64,000 nt of DNA from Ryuthela nishihirai (lineage: Eukaryota > Arthropoda > Arachnida > Araneae > Heptathelidae): contig JAWZYU010000028.1 in NCBI GenBank assembly GCA_038380435.1, positions 19,576,201-19,640,200 of the forward strand. The letters run 5' to 3'. Positions 46,601 to 52,875 of the stretch are shown one piece after another. The stretch's first letter is position 1. Each line of letters begins with the position of its first letter. The translations under genes were made by a program, and so were the position numbers. The notes beneath the pieces were generated by a model. The model was not told the origin of the DNA. It searched no databases and saw only the letters and a list, made by a program, of their open reading frames with translations.

Positions 46601-49093
46601 GAGCCGCCACTGGCCCTTGAAATAAGTTCTCTTTTCACTCAGAGACCTTCCCATGATATTCCTGGGAGAGAGTTACTGAAGAGTTGAAAACGAGCTACAA
46701 ATGTTGTTTTCCCCTTATTGCTTTAGGTTAAGATAACATTGAACGAATAGGAACAAAAGTACCAGAATTACACCGAAGCTGAATCAGAAATGACCAAAAG
46801 CAGCAAACAACTTGAAAACGATCCGAAAAATTCATAATCTGCATTTGATTATTTTGAAGAGAAAAATCTGAACGTTAAATAATTAATATAAATTTTAAAG
46901 AGTAAAACAGAGTATTATTTTAGCATTTCACTTGCAATTTGACGTTAAGTGAGGAAGTTGGGTTGTTTTACCTCTGAACGGCACTTTTTTGCACACCGTG
47001 GGCTAAATGGCCGGGTCACATGGACCCCGAAGGCTCAGAGAAGGTTGGGGGAGGGGACCCACTGGAACTGCTGTTGGGAGACAGATGGTAGTCTTCCGTC
47101 AAGACCATCCAGCGTGTTCTTTAACGTGCACAGGGTATGGATCTCCCCTCCACACACACGGGGCCACGGCTTAACGTCCCATCCGACTGACAGCGGCCTT
47201 TCCAAGCCCATCGGTGTCCCCTACTGACCGTGGGCAGGGCGGGGAATTTTGCGGAGATAAATCTCAACGCAGACCCAGCTGGGACTCGAACCTGGGAACT
47301 ACAGATTACGAGCCTGGCGCGCTACCGACTGAGCCACCCCGTCCCCGTTAAGTGAGTAAAGAAAATGTGTTAATCTCTGACCTCCAATATCCACTCCTGA
47401 TTAACAAGAGGTGACCGAAGGCTCAGGTGAATACTTTGTCTTTCGCGAGCGAATTCCTTTTCCCATGACCCAGTAAAGAGCATTAACAACTGTCGTGGCC
47501 TACTTCGATATGTTAAACGTATTCAAATTAAGAAAAGTTAATAAACAACTTCTGTGTTAAATAAATGGATGGATGCTTAAAAGCAATTCCTTTAGATTGC
47601 AGCTCTAAAAGAACAAGGGAAGTCTCACAGCAGGGTCAGATGGCACAATCCAGTCCTTTTGACCTTCTTAGAGAAGGTCAAGTAGCAAAAGAAAGACGAT
47701 ATGGCTTAATGAGGCGATTTCTCTAAAGAAGATTCAATAATTCTTAAATTTGTTTTCTATTTCTAAAACAAAGCCCCGACATTCATCATTTCATTTTTTC
47801 ACGGGACTGTCACATGGTTAAGTGGTTAGCGTGCTTGACTATTGATCTCATGGCCCTATATCCGAGCTTCAGATAGGGCGTGGAAATTTTGCTTTGGCTG
47901 AGGTCTTGACATCCAAACAGACTTATGACGTATTTATATCCTGTGGCAAGCAGCTTTTACGTTTTTTTTTAGTAATGAAGGTACCACGAAGACTAGTGCA
48001 TTAGAATGGAATCAATAAATGTTTAATTCCAGTTTTATACAATTTAATCGGTACACACAAAATATCGATAAATTATATTTTAATAAAATAAAAACAGCTT
48101 TTCACAAATTTCGTACCATACTAAAATTAATACTGTTCACTCGGCATTCCTTTTTCATTGCTTTTGAGTCTCGGCAAAAATGATTCGGCTTCTTATCGAC
48201 CCTTGCTAACCGATGTGGATTTGCAACATCCCTTCATTGTTATACTCAAAGTATTTTCATTAGAGAAAAGCGTTTTAAATATAAAGCATCCACTGCTCAC
48301 AAATTTGAAAGCAATTCAAAGTGATTCGTTTGATAGAAAAACAATTTTTATCCAATAATTTTCTAAAAACTTAACTTGGATTTATCTTGATTATCTCATG
48401 GTACCTCCGTTACTTCATTACTTCAGAAAAAAAATGAATCTCATATTTGATGGGGGCGGGGGTGGCTCAGTCGGTAGCGCGCCAGGCTCGTAATCTGTAG
48501 TTCCCAGGTTCGAGTCCCAGCTGGGTCAGCGTTGAGATTTATCTCCGCAAAATTCCCCGCCCTGCCCACGGTCAGTAGGGGACACCGATGGACTTGGAAA
48601 AGCCGCCGTCCGTCGGATGGGACATTAAGCCGTGGCCCCGTGTGCGGGAAAGCCATACCCTGTGCACGTTAAAGAACACGCTGGATGGCCTTGACGGGAG
48701 GCTACCATCTGTCTCCCAACAGCTGTTCCAGTGGGTCCCCTCCCCCAACCTTCTCTGAGCCTTCGGGGTCCATGTGACCTGGCCATTTAGCCCATGGTGT
48801 GCAAAAAAGTGCCGCTCAGAGGTAAAACAACCCAAACAACAACTAACAGTTTCGCACAAATATTAATGTAAAAAAAAAAGTTAAAGATCTGAAAAAGCAA
48901 CTTACCATCCTCCAGTGGTCGTTGTCTTTACTGTATGGCACGACAGGGAGCATCGGCCTGCCCAGTAATCCGTTGACAACACAGGCTCTGGCCCAGGAAC
49001 TGCTCCCTAACACCACGAACCCTACTGGCTGCTCGATGATGTTCCACACAGTCTTCTCATCGTCAGGATTTAAGTGGAACTTTTCCAGTTGCT
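19359..49093 (-). CDS. DSTYK: DSTYK orthologue, whole visible gene (15 exons, 5' end missing)
   Basis: Gene-level entry; exons E1-E15 are listed separately. The product is a cytoplasmic receptor-interacting-type protein kinase. In vertebrates it is linked to FGF/ERK signalling and cell death (family knowledge). Joining 15 minus-strand exons gives 909 codons and a TAG stop, every junction is GT-AG, and all split codons restore sensible residues. In the numbering used here, residue 1 is the first whole codon of E1. The kinase domain starts near 606, with glycine loop GRGHFG, Lys635, Glu651, HRD 727-729, DLG 747-749 and APE 769-771. Family-diagnostic strings are [26 protein letters not shown] and RPERLP. 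E1 begins with a split codon, so at least one upstream coding exon is missing; I did not find it in 49.1-64 kb. Introns hold many repeats but no exon is interrupted. This identification is very secure. Confidence 0.96.
19817..20098. mobile_element. Hairpin MITE copy 1, broken by a 34 bp insert and a SINE
   Basis: The TIR ACAGTCGCTCAAAAAAGTAT begins at 19818; the arms carry GAAGGTTGCCAGATCACTAA in both orientations. The loop is interrupted at 19954-19987. The right TIR stops at TTTTTTGAGC, where the SINE-A at 20099 begins. Relatives are at 42151 and 42498. Confidence 0.87.
20099..20478 (+). mobile_element. SINE-A, full length, in MITE TIR
   Basis: Head A and B boxes intact. It joins the MITE right TIR 7 bp before its end, and the missing GACTGTA is not found on the other side, so a small deletion accompanied the insertion. 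It lies in the last DSTYK intron. Confidence 0.9.
21125..21238. repeat. Two adjacent hairpins
   Basis: 21125-21158 folds through GAGAGGTATTGTAT and its complement. 21158-21238 folds through GCAAAACAGTAGTGGCGCTA and its complement, with a short loop. Probably a small MITE in the last DSTYK intron (19631-21397). Confidence 0.75.
21398..21647 (-). CDS. DSTYK: DSTYK exon E14 (activation segment)
   Basis: 250 bp; residues 737-819 and the first base of 820. It reads [19 protein letters not shown], with DLG in place of DFG, then [20 protein letters not shown] (activation loop and APE) and [18 protein letters not shown] (helix F). The acceptor is CTTTTAACAG and the donor is GAG/GTGCGT. Separated from E13 by a 5.4 kb repeat-filled intron. 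Confidence 0.96.
22448..22584. mobile_element. Small TIR element
   Basis: The 137 bp has ends GTATCACTCTTAGTTTAACG and the complement (29-30 bp TIRs, including CGTCGATATCA). A lone copy of the TIR (TTAGTTTAACGTCGATATCA) also occurs at about 22201. DSTYK intron between E14 and E13. Confidence 0.78.
23040..23961. other. Intronic AT-rich stretch with local duplication
   Basis: No gene. A roughly 90 bp unit containing TAATGTAATAAAGCATAAAT occurs twice in tandem (about 23400-23570). Confidence 0.5.
23962..24276 (-). mobile_element. SINE-A, head-less, 13 bp TSD
   Basis: SINE 23975-24263 ends at GGGCAGGGCGAGGAA, before the tRNA head. TSD TTTTAACTCAAAG at 23962-23974 and 24264-24276. It shares the variants GTCTAGGCCATCC and GTTCATTAACG with the copy at 44153. 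Confidence 0.92.
24964..25268 (-). mobile_element. SINE-A, head-less, 9 bp TSD
   Basis: SINE 24973-25259, truncated at the same place as the copy at 23975 (GGGCAGGGCGAGGAATTT). TSD ATTCATTGG at 24964-24972 and 25260-25268. Confidence 0.92.
25269..26249. other. Intronic, nothing seen
   Basis: AT-rich intron sequence of DSTYK between E14 and E13. Confidence 0.3.
26250..26341 (-). mobile_element. Solitary SINE-A head
   Basis: Only the tRNA-like head and the first bases of the body, diverged (GGGGCTCGAACCTAGGTACT, CTACCGACTGAACCACCCCC). The rest of the element is absent. Confidence 0.75.
26523..26655 (-). mobile_element. SINE-B without head
   Basis: CCCCCTCAAGCAGCTGCTTG through CAGCAGAAAAACGACACAC, then stops before the tRNA part. 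Confidence 0.8.
27066..27149 (-). CDS. DSTYK: DSTYK exon E13 (catalytic loop)
   Basis: 28 codons, phase 0 (residues 709-736): [20 protein letters not shown] then DIKLHNVL. This holds the complete HRDxKxxN catalytic loop (Asp729, Lys731, Asn734). An active kinase is therefore expected. The acceptor is TTTCCTGCAG and the donor is TTG/GTAAGT. Confidence 0.96.
27488..27968. mobile_element. Mariner-type MITE split by a SINE-A
   Basis: The outer ends TACACAGTCGTATCAGAATA and complement, flanked by TA, form a hairpin MITE of about 90 bp. A SINE-A in minus orientation (27545-27930) with TSD TATGGTAGGTGG / TACGGTAGGTGG sits in its loop. DSTYK intron between E13 and E12. Confidence 0.88.
28748..28904 (-). 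CDS. DSTYK: DSTYK exon E12 (kinase hinge)
   Basis: 157 bp; completes residue 656 (Arg) and encodes 657-708. It reads [20 protein letters not shown], then [14 protein letters not shown] (hinge and start of the C-lobe), ending PRLQ. The acceptor is TTTGTTCAG and the donor is CAG/GTATGT. Confidence 0.95.
28905..29960. other. DSTYK intron, nothing seen
   Basis: AT-rich intron between E12 and E11 with no recognisable repeat. Confidence 0.35.
29961..30117 (-). CDS. DSTYK: DSTYK exon E11 (kinase N-lobe)
   Basis: 157 bp; completes residue 604, encodes 605-655 and starts 656. It reads [17 protein letters not shown] with the ATP-binding glycine loop at 613-618, then [20 protein letters not shown] with catalytic Lys635 and the helix-C Glu651. 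The acceptor is CACTTGTTTAG and the donor is CAG/GTGAGC. Confidence 0.96.
30610..30901. mobile_element. Short TIR element with perfect 8 bp TSD
   Basis: Element 30618-30893 with ends CATGGGCGTCC and GGACGCCCATG. TSD GTTTAAAA at 30610-30617 and 30894-30901. Inside there is a G-run at about 30651 and GGGGGGGACAAGTGCCCC. Class II, superfamily uncertain. DSTYK intron between E11 and E10. Confidence 0.82.
31453..31528 (-). CDS. DSTYK: DSTYK exon E10
   Basis: 76 bp; residues 579-603 and the first base of 604. It reads [20 protein letters not shown] and then DMIQY. The pattern APxxAxLSLES is a DSTYK signature just before the kinase domain. The acceptor is TTGTTTTCAG and the donor is ATG/GTACGT. Confidence 0.93.
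31690..32425 (+). mobile_element. Old diverged SINE-A relative split by a young SINE-A
   Basis: The old copy is 31690-31919 (GGTTCGAGTCCCACCTG B-box region, body GCACGTTAAAGAACACTC) and 32321-32425 (tail GGTAAAAACAACCCC). The young full-length copy is 31920-32309, with TSD CCCCTTGCACG at 31909-31919 and 32310-32320. The young head has a small internal duplication (CAGACAGACGAGCTGG). Confidence 0.87.
32546..32720 (-). mobile_element. SINE-B, degenerate
   Basis: Recognisable by GAGGTCTGGCAGGAGACTGT and GTAGTCAAGCGCGCTAACCA; many substitutions. Ends about 85 bp from DSTYK exon E9. Confidence 0.7.
32806..33036 (-). CDS. DSTYK: DSTYK exon E9
   Basis: 77 codons, phase 0 (residues 502-578). It reads [20 protein letters not shown], then [20 protein letters not shown], then a helix with [18 protein letters not shown]. 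It is highly charged and helical, as in the vertebrate protein just before the kinase domain. The acceptor is ATTTTTCAG and the donor is AAT/GTAAGT. Confidence 0.93.
33160..33373. repeat. Minisatellite, 4 units of 49-54 bp
   Basis: Units share GGGAAAGTAAATTGTAACA, ATGATACAC and CATCTGTCATGAC. Unit spacing is 49, 52, 54, 54. DSTYK intron between E9 and E8. The small open frame across it is only a product of the repetition. Confidence 0.9.
33374..34352. other. DSTYK intron, nothing further seen
   Basis: AT-rich sequence between the minisatellite and exon E8. No coding sequence or clear element. Confidence 0.3.
34353..34415 (-). CDS. DSTYK: DSTYK exon E8 (63 bp micro-exon)
   Basis: 21 codons, phase 0 (residues 481-501), starting [19 protein letters not shown] and ending KE. 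Too short to notice as an open frame, but it is required to connect E7 (AAYQ) to E9 (LANVLPW), and it matches the family. The acceptor is GTTTTTCAG and the donor is GAG/GTATGA. Confidence 0.9.
34916..35327 (-). mobile_element. SINE-A, full length, 14 bp TSD
   Basis: SINE 34930-35313. TSD TAAAGCTTACAGTT at 34916-34929 and 35314-35327. A small deletion lies in the head A box (CTACCGACAGCC). Confidence 0.93.
35483..35681 (-). mobile_element. SINE-B, full length
   Basis: Complete with head (GGTTCGAGCCC on the minus strand) and 3' end AGCAGCTGCTTGAGGGGG, in the DSTYK intron between E8 and E7. Confidence 0.87.
36013..36125 (-). CDS. DSTYK: DSTYK exon E7
   Basis: 113 bp; completes residue 443 (Gly) and encodes 444-480. 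It reads [20 protein letters not shown] and ends [10 protein letters not shown], the DSTYK-specific pair of helices joined to VEVSF in E8. Ends in phase 0. The acceptor is TGCTTTTCAG and the donor is CAG/GTGAGA. Confidence 0.93.
36126..37263. other. DSTYK intron, no clear element
   Basis: AT-rich. A short open frame at 36701-36904 has a local near-repeat (GCAAAGATGGACAT twice) but no recognisable family. Confidence 0.3.
37264..37419 (-). CDS. DSTYK: DSTYK exon E6
   Basis: 156 bp; completes residue 391 (Gly), encodes 392-442 and starts 443. It reads [20 protein letters not shown], then an amphipathic helix ending [11 protein letters not shown]. This aligns with the vertebrate stretch before the LERCLxSLE motif. 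The acceptor is CCTTATTACAG and the donor is CTG/GTGAGT. Confidence 0.92.
37568..37770 (+). mobile_element. SINE-B, full length
   Basis: Head GCCGTCCCGTGGCCGAGTGG, B box GGTTCGAGCCC, 3' end GCTGCTTGAGGGGGTATTTA. The A-box region has GGCCGAGCAGG in place of GGTTAGCGCG. Confidence 0.87.
38392..38846 (-). mobile_element. SINE-A with 36 bp flanking duplication
   Basis: SINE 38428-38810, full length. 38392-38427 and 38811-38846 match at 34 of 36 positions (core GACTTCATACCTTTCAACTC). This is longer than the usual TSD. It ends about 115 bp from DSTYK exon E5. Confidence 0.9.
38961..39259 (-). CDS. DSTYK: DSTYK exon E5
   Basis: 299 bp; completes residue 291 (Ser), encodes 292-390 and starts 391. 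All-helical middle region with [20 protein letters not shown] and [20 protein letters not shown]; the ITPKRL string is strongly conserved in DSTYK. The end YEFQG is completed across the junction to E6. The acceptor is TCTCTTGCAG and the donor is AAG/GTAAGC. Confidence 0.93.
39383..39799. mobile_element. hAT-type MITE copy 2
   Basis: Ends CAGTGTCTCGCAAACC and GTTTGCGAGACACTG, with internal arms matching copies at 3260 and 60650. The flanking octamers CTGTAGTA / TATTAGTA are only partly alike. DSTYK intron between E5 and E4. Confidence 0.87.
40237..40589 (-). CDS. DSTYK: DSTYK exon E4
   Basis: 353 bp, phase 0 in, two bases over at the end (residues 174-290 plus part of 291). It starts [20 protein letters not shown], continuing the GTPase-like helix and strand. 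A Ser/Thr/Pro-rich linker ([12 protein letters not shown]) follows, then helical sequence ending in SDLGFLPP and DDLDYFP. The linker is probably the end of the GTPase-like part (inference). The acceptor is ATTTTCAG and the donor is AAG/GTAAAA. Confidence 0.9.
41008..41411 (-). mobile_element. SINE-A, full length
   Basis: SINE 41026-41393, somewhat diverged (TTAAGGGAGGGAACCCACTA). The flanks GCACAAAATGAGCAAGTT / GCACAAACTGAGCAAGTT form an 18 bp TSD with one mismatch. Confidence 0.92.
41815..42018 (-). CDS. DSTYK: DSTYK exon E3
   Basis: 68 codons, phase 0 (residues 106-173). It contains [20 protein letters not shown] and then [15 protein letters not shown]. The layout (strand, loop, helix, strand, then a polar x-H-x-x-x-E stretch) resembles the G3 to G4 part of a dynamin-like GTPase but lacks a canonical NKxD. 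The acceptor is CGAAACAG and the donor is CAG/GTTAGT. Confidence 0.9.
42151..42369. mobile_element. Hairpin MITE copy 2, intact
   Basis: 219 bp, almost fully self-complementary, flanked by TA. Ends TACACTCGCTCAAAAAAGTA and TTTTTTGAGCGACTGTA; centre CACGTGACACGAAGG. Non-autonomous mariner type. Confidence 0.9.
42370..42636. repeat. MITE fragment with nested palindromes
   Basis: 42370-42405 is a decayed half of the MITE seen at 27488 (GGTGGTCATTATTTTGATAC). 42421-42502 holds two hairpins, GAGCGTGTGCAGTAACTGCA... and GGAGCGTGTACAGTTGCTGT.... About 42498-42636 is the right part of another hairpin MITE ending TTTTTTGAGCGACTGTA. Confidence 0.75.
42717..42956. mobile_element. piggyBac-type non-autonomous element
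   Basis: TTAA at both ends. The left end TTAAACTCTTAAAATGCC and the right end (reverse complement) TTAACCCTTAGAGTACC are similar inverted termini, then AGCGCAATAGTGC / ATGATAGCGC. TTAA targets and this terminus are typical of piggyBac derivatives. Confidence 0.65.
43220..43633 (-). mobile_element. SINE-A, full length, 16 bp TSD
   Basis: SINE 43236-43617. TSD TCTCAGAGGGGTGGAG at 43220-43235 and 43618-43633, inside the LINE remnant. Confidence 0.94.
44141..44544 (-). mobile_element. SINE-A, full length, 12 bp TSD
   Basis: SINE 44153-44532. TSD CAAATATTTGGG at 44141-44152 and 44533-44544, inside the LINE remnant just after YLG. Carries the GTCTAGGCC / TTCATTAACG subfamily variants. Confidence 0.94.
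44907..44985. mobile_element. 79 bp palindromic mariner MITE
   Basis: TACTGCTCACAAAAATTAGG and its complement at the right end, TA-flanked, with a short loop. The sequence is a minimal TIR-only element. Confidence 0.88.
45330..45458 (-). CDS. DSTYK: DSTYK exon E2
   Basis: 43 codons, phase 0 at both ends (residues 63-105). It begins [20 protein letters not shown] and ends DDLEAE. This matches the DSTYK segment after the GTPase-like motif, where vertebrates have a basic-aromatic stretch and then an acidic end. The acceptor is TTTTTTGCAG and the donor is GAG/GTAAAG. The exon is AT-rich but uninterrupted. Confidence 0.88.
46185..46620. mobile_element. hAT-type non-autonomous element with 8 bp TSD
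   Basis: Element 46193-46612 with inverted ends GAGTGGCGGCTCGTAG and CGCGAGCCGCCACTG. Flanking octamers GTCCTTGA / GCCCTTGA (7 of 8). It contains a (TC)n run and GTGCGCATGCGCAC. DSTYK intron between E2 and E1. Confidence 0.82.
46943..47356 (-). mobile_element. SINE-A, full length, 11 bp TSD
   Basis: SINE 46954-47345. TSD CGTTAAGTGAG at 46943-46953 and 47346-47356. Confidence 0.93.
47357..47809. other. DSTYK intron, no feature
   Basis: Intron sequence between E2 and E1 with no recognisable gene or repeat boundary. Confidence 0.3.
47810..47965 (+). mobile_element. SINE-B, degenerate
   Basis: Recognisable by ACATGGTTAAGTGGTTAGCG in the head and GGCAAGCAGCTTTTACG at the end; heavily substituted. 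Confidence 0.65.
48452..48836 (+). mobile_element. SINE-A, full length
   Basis: Near-consensus copy with intact A and B boxes, 70 bp downstream of the DSTYK E1 donor in antisense to the gene. No convincing TSD. Confidence 0.92.
48906..49093 (-). CDS. DSTYK: DSTYK exon E1 (first one visible)
   Basis: Residues 1-62, entered with two bases completing a split codon, so an earlier exon must exist. The acceptor is ...GGTCACAG and the donor is ATG/GTAAG. It encodes [19 protein letters not shown] followed by RPMLPV, the position where dynamin-like GTPases have a Walker A motif (GxxxxGK[ST]). Here, as in vertebrate DSTYK, the GK[ST] residues are absent. A SINE-A copy begins about 70 bp beyond the donor. 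Confidence 0.9.
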
Positions 49094-49410
49094 CTGTGAC
49101 CAAAAGAATTATTTAATTAGCATAATTTTACATTGTATCTTAATGTTTTGTCTTATACATTTGTATAGTCCTTACCAATGCTCCTTTTCATTTACTAGCA
49201 TTGCAATAAAATTATTCCAGGTTTCGTTACCCTAGTAACATCAGAAATGGGTAAAAGATAGCTCCAGCATTTACCTCTTTTAATCTCTTTTCAAAGATTA
49301 ATTTTTAGATTTTAAGATTTACCAAACTTCGTGTAACGTTAAAATAAATCCAAATGAAGTTCTGGAAATGTGAATCAATAAACTGCTTCAGCTAAGTAAC
49401 AAAATAAAAC

Positions 49411-50335
49411 CCTGAAGCAGCTGCTTGCCGCAGAGTTTTAACAAAAGCCTATCATTATAATACCACACATAAGTCTGTAAGGTTGGGTTGTTTTACCTCT
49501 GAACGGCACTTTTTTGCACACAATGGGCTAAATGGCCAGGTCACATGGACCCCGAAGGCTCAGAGAAGGTTGGGGGAGGGGAACCACTGGAACAGCTGTT
49601 GGGAGACAGATGGTAGCCTCCCGTCAAGGCCATCCAGCGTGTTCTTTAACGTGCACAGGGTATGGCTCTCCCGCACACGGACCATGGCTTAACGTCCCAT
49701 CCGACGGACGGTGGCCTTTCCAAGCTCATCGGTGTCCCCTAATGACCGTGGGCAGGTCGGGGAGTTTTGCGGAGATAAATCTCAACGCTGACCCAGCTGG
49801 GACTCGAACCTGGGAACTACAGATTACGAGCCTGGCGCGCTACCGACTGAGCCACCCCCGCCCCAAAAAGTCTAAGGATTTGGGCTGTTTTACCTTTGAG
49901 CGGCTTTTTTTTGCCACAATGGGCTAAATGGCCAAATCACAAGGGCTGAGGGGGAGAAGGGACCCAGAGGGTAGACTCCCGTCAAGCCATTTAACGAGTT
50001 CTTTAACGTGCAGAGGGTATAGGTTTCCCACAGACGGAACCACGGCTTTACGTCCCATGCGACAGAGGGCGACCCTTATTGCGGCCCATGGTTGTCTCCT
50101 GTAGATAGAATGCAGACTGTGGTGTTTGGCGGAGATAAATCTCAAATTAACCCATGCAGGGCTCGAACTTGCAGATTGCGAGCCTGGCGCGCTACCGACT
50201 GAGCCACCCCCCACCCTGGTCTGTAAGGAAGGTGAGACAGCAGAACAGACCAAGAGTCAGGTTTTTCCTGCACTCAAATACCGGTCCCTTTGATCTGTAG
50301 CCAAGCACACTAACCACTTGACCATTCAAGTCCTA
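49411..50335 (-). mobile_element. SINE-B interrupted by two SINE-A copies
   Basis: SINE-B parts 49411-49482 and 50219-50335. Between them are SINE-A 49483-49864 (young) and SINE-A 49878-50218 (old, diverged). GTCTGTAAGG at 49473-49482 and 50219-50228 bracket both. AAGTCTAAGG at 49869-49878 is the degraded middle copy. Two insertions therefore hit almost the same base pair in turn. Confidence 0.88.
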
Positions 50336-50359
50336 ATCAATGTAATTTAACAGTGACAA

Positions 50360-50389
50360 GGGCGGGGGTGGCTCAGTCGGTAGCGCGCC
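50360..50389 (+). mobile_element. 30 bp orphan SINE-A 5' end
   Basis: GGGCGGGGGTGGCTCAGTCG and on to GTAGCGCGCC, matching the first 30 bases of SINE-A exactly, then unrelated sequence. No body or tail. Confidence 0.8.
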
Positions 50390-50562
50390 GAAAATTTTCG
50401 GTGAAATTATTTCATGTTAAATGAATCTAATGTGATCTAAAACTCGTATTCTCTGCTGTGAATAAAACTACAATGGGAAGAAAAGTTTCATTTGAATACT
50501 GATTTTAAGAATATACATGGGCTCTTGCAGCGATTTCGGAAAATATGCTGTCACTGTTAATT

Positions 50563-51177
50563 GGGTTGGGTTGTTTTACCTCTGAGCGGCACTTTTTTGC
50601 ACACCATGGGCTCAATGGCCAGGTCACATGGACCCCGAAGGCTCAGAGAAGGTTGGGGGAGGGGACCCACTGGAACAGCTGTTGGGAGACAGATGGTAGC
50701 CTCCCGTCAAGGCCATCCAGCGTGTTCTTTAACGTGCACAGGGTATGGCTCTCCCGCACACGGAGCCACGGCTTAACGTCCCATCCGACGGACGGCGGCC
50801 TTTCCAAGCCCATCGGTGTCCCCTACTGACCGTGGGCAGTGCGGGAAATTTTGCGGAGATAAATCACAACGCTAACCCAGCTGGGACTCGAACCTGGGAA
50901 CTACAGATTACGAGCCTGGTGCGCTACCGACTGAGCCACCCCCGCCCCAATGGGGTTGGGGACCCACTGGAACAGCTGTTGGAAGGCAGATGGTAGCCTC
51001 CCGTCAAGGCCATCCAGTGTGTTCTTTAACGTGCACAGGGTATGGCTCTCCCGCACAAGGGGTCACGGCTTAACATCCCATCCGACGGACGGCGGCCTCT
51101 CCAAGCTGTGTCCTCTACTGACCGTGGGCAGGGCAAGGAATTTTGCGGTGATAAATCTCAACGCTGACCCAGCTGGG
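50563..51177 (-). mobile_element. SINE-A tandem pair
   Basis: Full-length copy 50563-50947 followed directly by a copy lacking both tail and head (50948-51177: starts GGGGTTGGGGACCCACTGG, stops at CCCAGCTGGGG). Confidence 0.88.
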
Positions 51178-52195
51178 GATTAATGCTGATAATTCAACAT
51201 AAATTCCAAGGGAAAGGCTAACGAATTCAAAATATCTGGTTGCCGTCAGAAACTTGTTTATTACACGAACTGCAACTTGACATTGGTTTTCAAAGTCAGC
51301 ATTTGCAAGGAAATCCTCATGAAAACAAGATGCATTTACGTCCACATCCTCTAACCCTACGGACGATTAAATGACATCGCCACTTAACCTTTTCTGTGTA
51401 GCTTCTGTAACTTTTATAACGATGCGATTATCAGAACGTTGACTGAAGAAGTATCAGATTACGCGGACTCTGACATAAGCTTCAGCATATGTTGCAAATG
51501 GGAATATTGACCCTACACATCATGGCTCAGGTCTTCCACTTAGTTAATGGGGTGGAAAAGAGACGGAAGGGGGGATATCTATAACTTGAAGATATAAAAG
51601 ATTCGCTTATAAACATTTCTACGAGAAGTGAATGCTGGAATGTTTTGTGGTTTTACTTTGAATGTTTTAGTAGAAACGAGCAATTGGTGAACAAAATGAT
51701 AGGGCGAGAAAAAAGTCAATAAGCGAAAATTTTATTGAAGCTTCGAAGTAGATACTTATATCTTATCCTTCTGTGACATTATGCTCTTTAACTAAACAGC
51801 TGAATTATCTGGGTTACAGCTGATGTTAGTGGTTTGGAAAACTTTCCCACGACTGTTACCCGATACTGGCATCTTTTGAAAGCTGGACTACTTTCAGAAT
51901 CGGAGTTTTCCTTTTCATTTTAACTGATAGGATGCGATTATGTATCATATTTGCTAAATGTTTCACCAGAATTAATGGTCGATTACGAAACATTAATCTT
52001 CGCGTAACTCAAAATGTTCGTATGCTCAAAAGGTAACTAAATAAGCATGAATTTTTAATATCAACGATACTAATCAGAATTATGCTTTAAAAATTTCGTT
52101 AATAACTTTCATATATCTGTCAAATTCTGTCGTTAACAACATTCAAATATCATTTTCGTCACACTGAGAACGCATTTTATTGCCCGTGGCAGAGT
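51178..52195. other. No gene seen
   Basis: Includes a minus-strand open frame at 51115-51345 whose lower end overlaps SINE sequence; the rest has no known similarity. Confidence 0.3.
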
Positions 52196-52395
52196 TCATA
52201 TCCCGTGGCCGAGTGGTTATCACGCTTGGCTACTGATCTAAGGGACCTGGGTTCGAGCCCCGGGTAAGGCATGGATGTGTGTGTCGTTTTTCTGCTGAGG
52301 TCCTGCCATTCTCTCAGACCTTCTACTATGGCATATAAACTGACAGGCTCCTGTCAGACCTCTGTGGCAAGCAGCTGCTAGAAGGGGTTTTTTTT
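52196..52395 (+). mobile_element. SINE-B, full length
   Basis: Head CCCGTGGCCGAGTGGTTATC, B box GGTTCGAGCCC, body CTGAGGTCCTGCCATTCTC, end GGCAAGCAGCTGC. Confidence 0.88.
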
Positions 52396-52875
52396 TTATC
52401 AGTAATATTTAAGAACTGTAGTCACACGAGAAAAAGGATATCAGTACTTTCGAAACTGAATAGTGTTTTTGAATACCCATACCTGTTTAAGCACAATTTC
52501 CTTCCCCTGTACAAATTTATCTTGACGAACAACGATAATATTCAGCTCCATTCTGATGATTACCGACAATTTCTATATATGGTGTTTCCATATAAAGAAA
52601 GTTCATTTCCAGCTCATGATCGTCTTCGGTTATAAGCAATCAAAAGTTTTCCTGTTTAATCATTTCAATCTATTCTTTGTTGTAAGAGATTTAAGAAAAT
52701 AAAACAATAAGTGCTGCCAAAGTATCATTACCGCTAAGAATATGATGAAATGCACGACTGTAATTCTATAATGATTGGTATAAAGTTTGCAGTAATGAAC
52801 CACTACCAGTCAATCCCTCTCGCCAACAGCTATGCTCCTATCACATGGGAATATAAATTTGTTAAAGGAAAAGGG

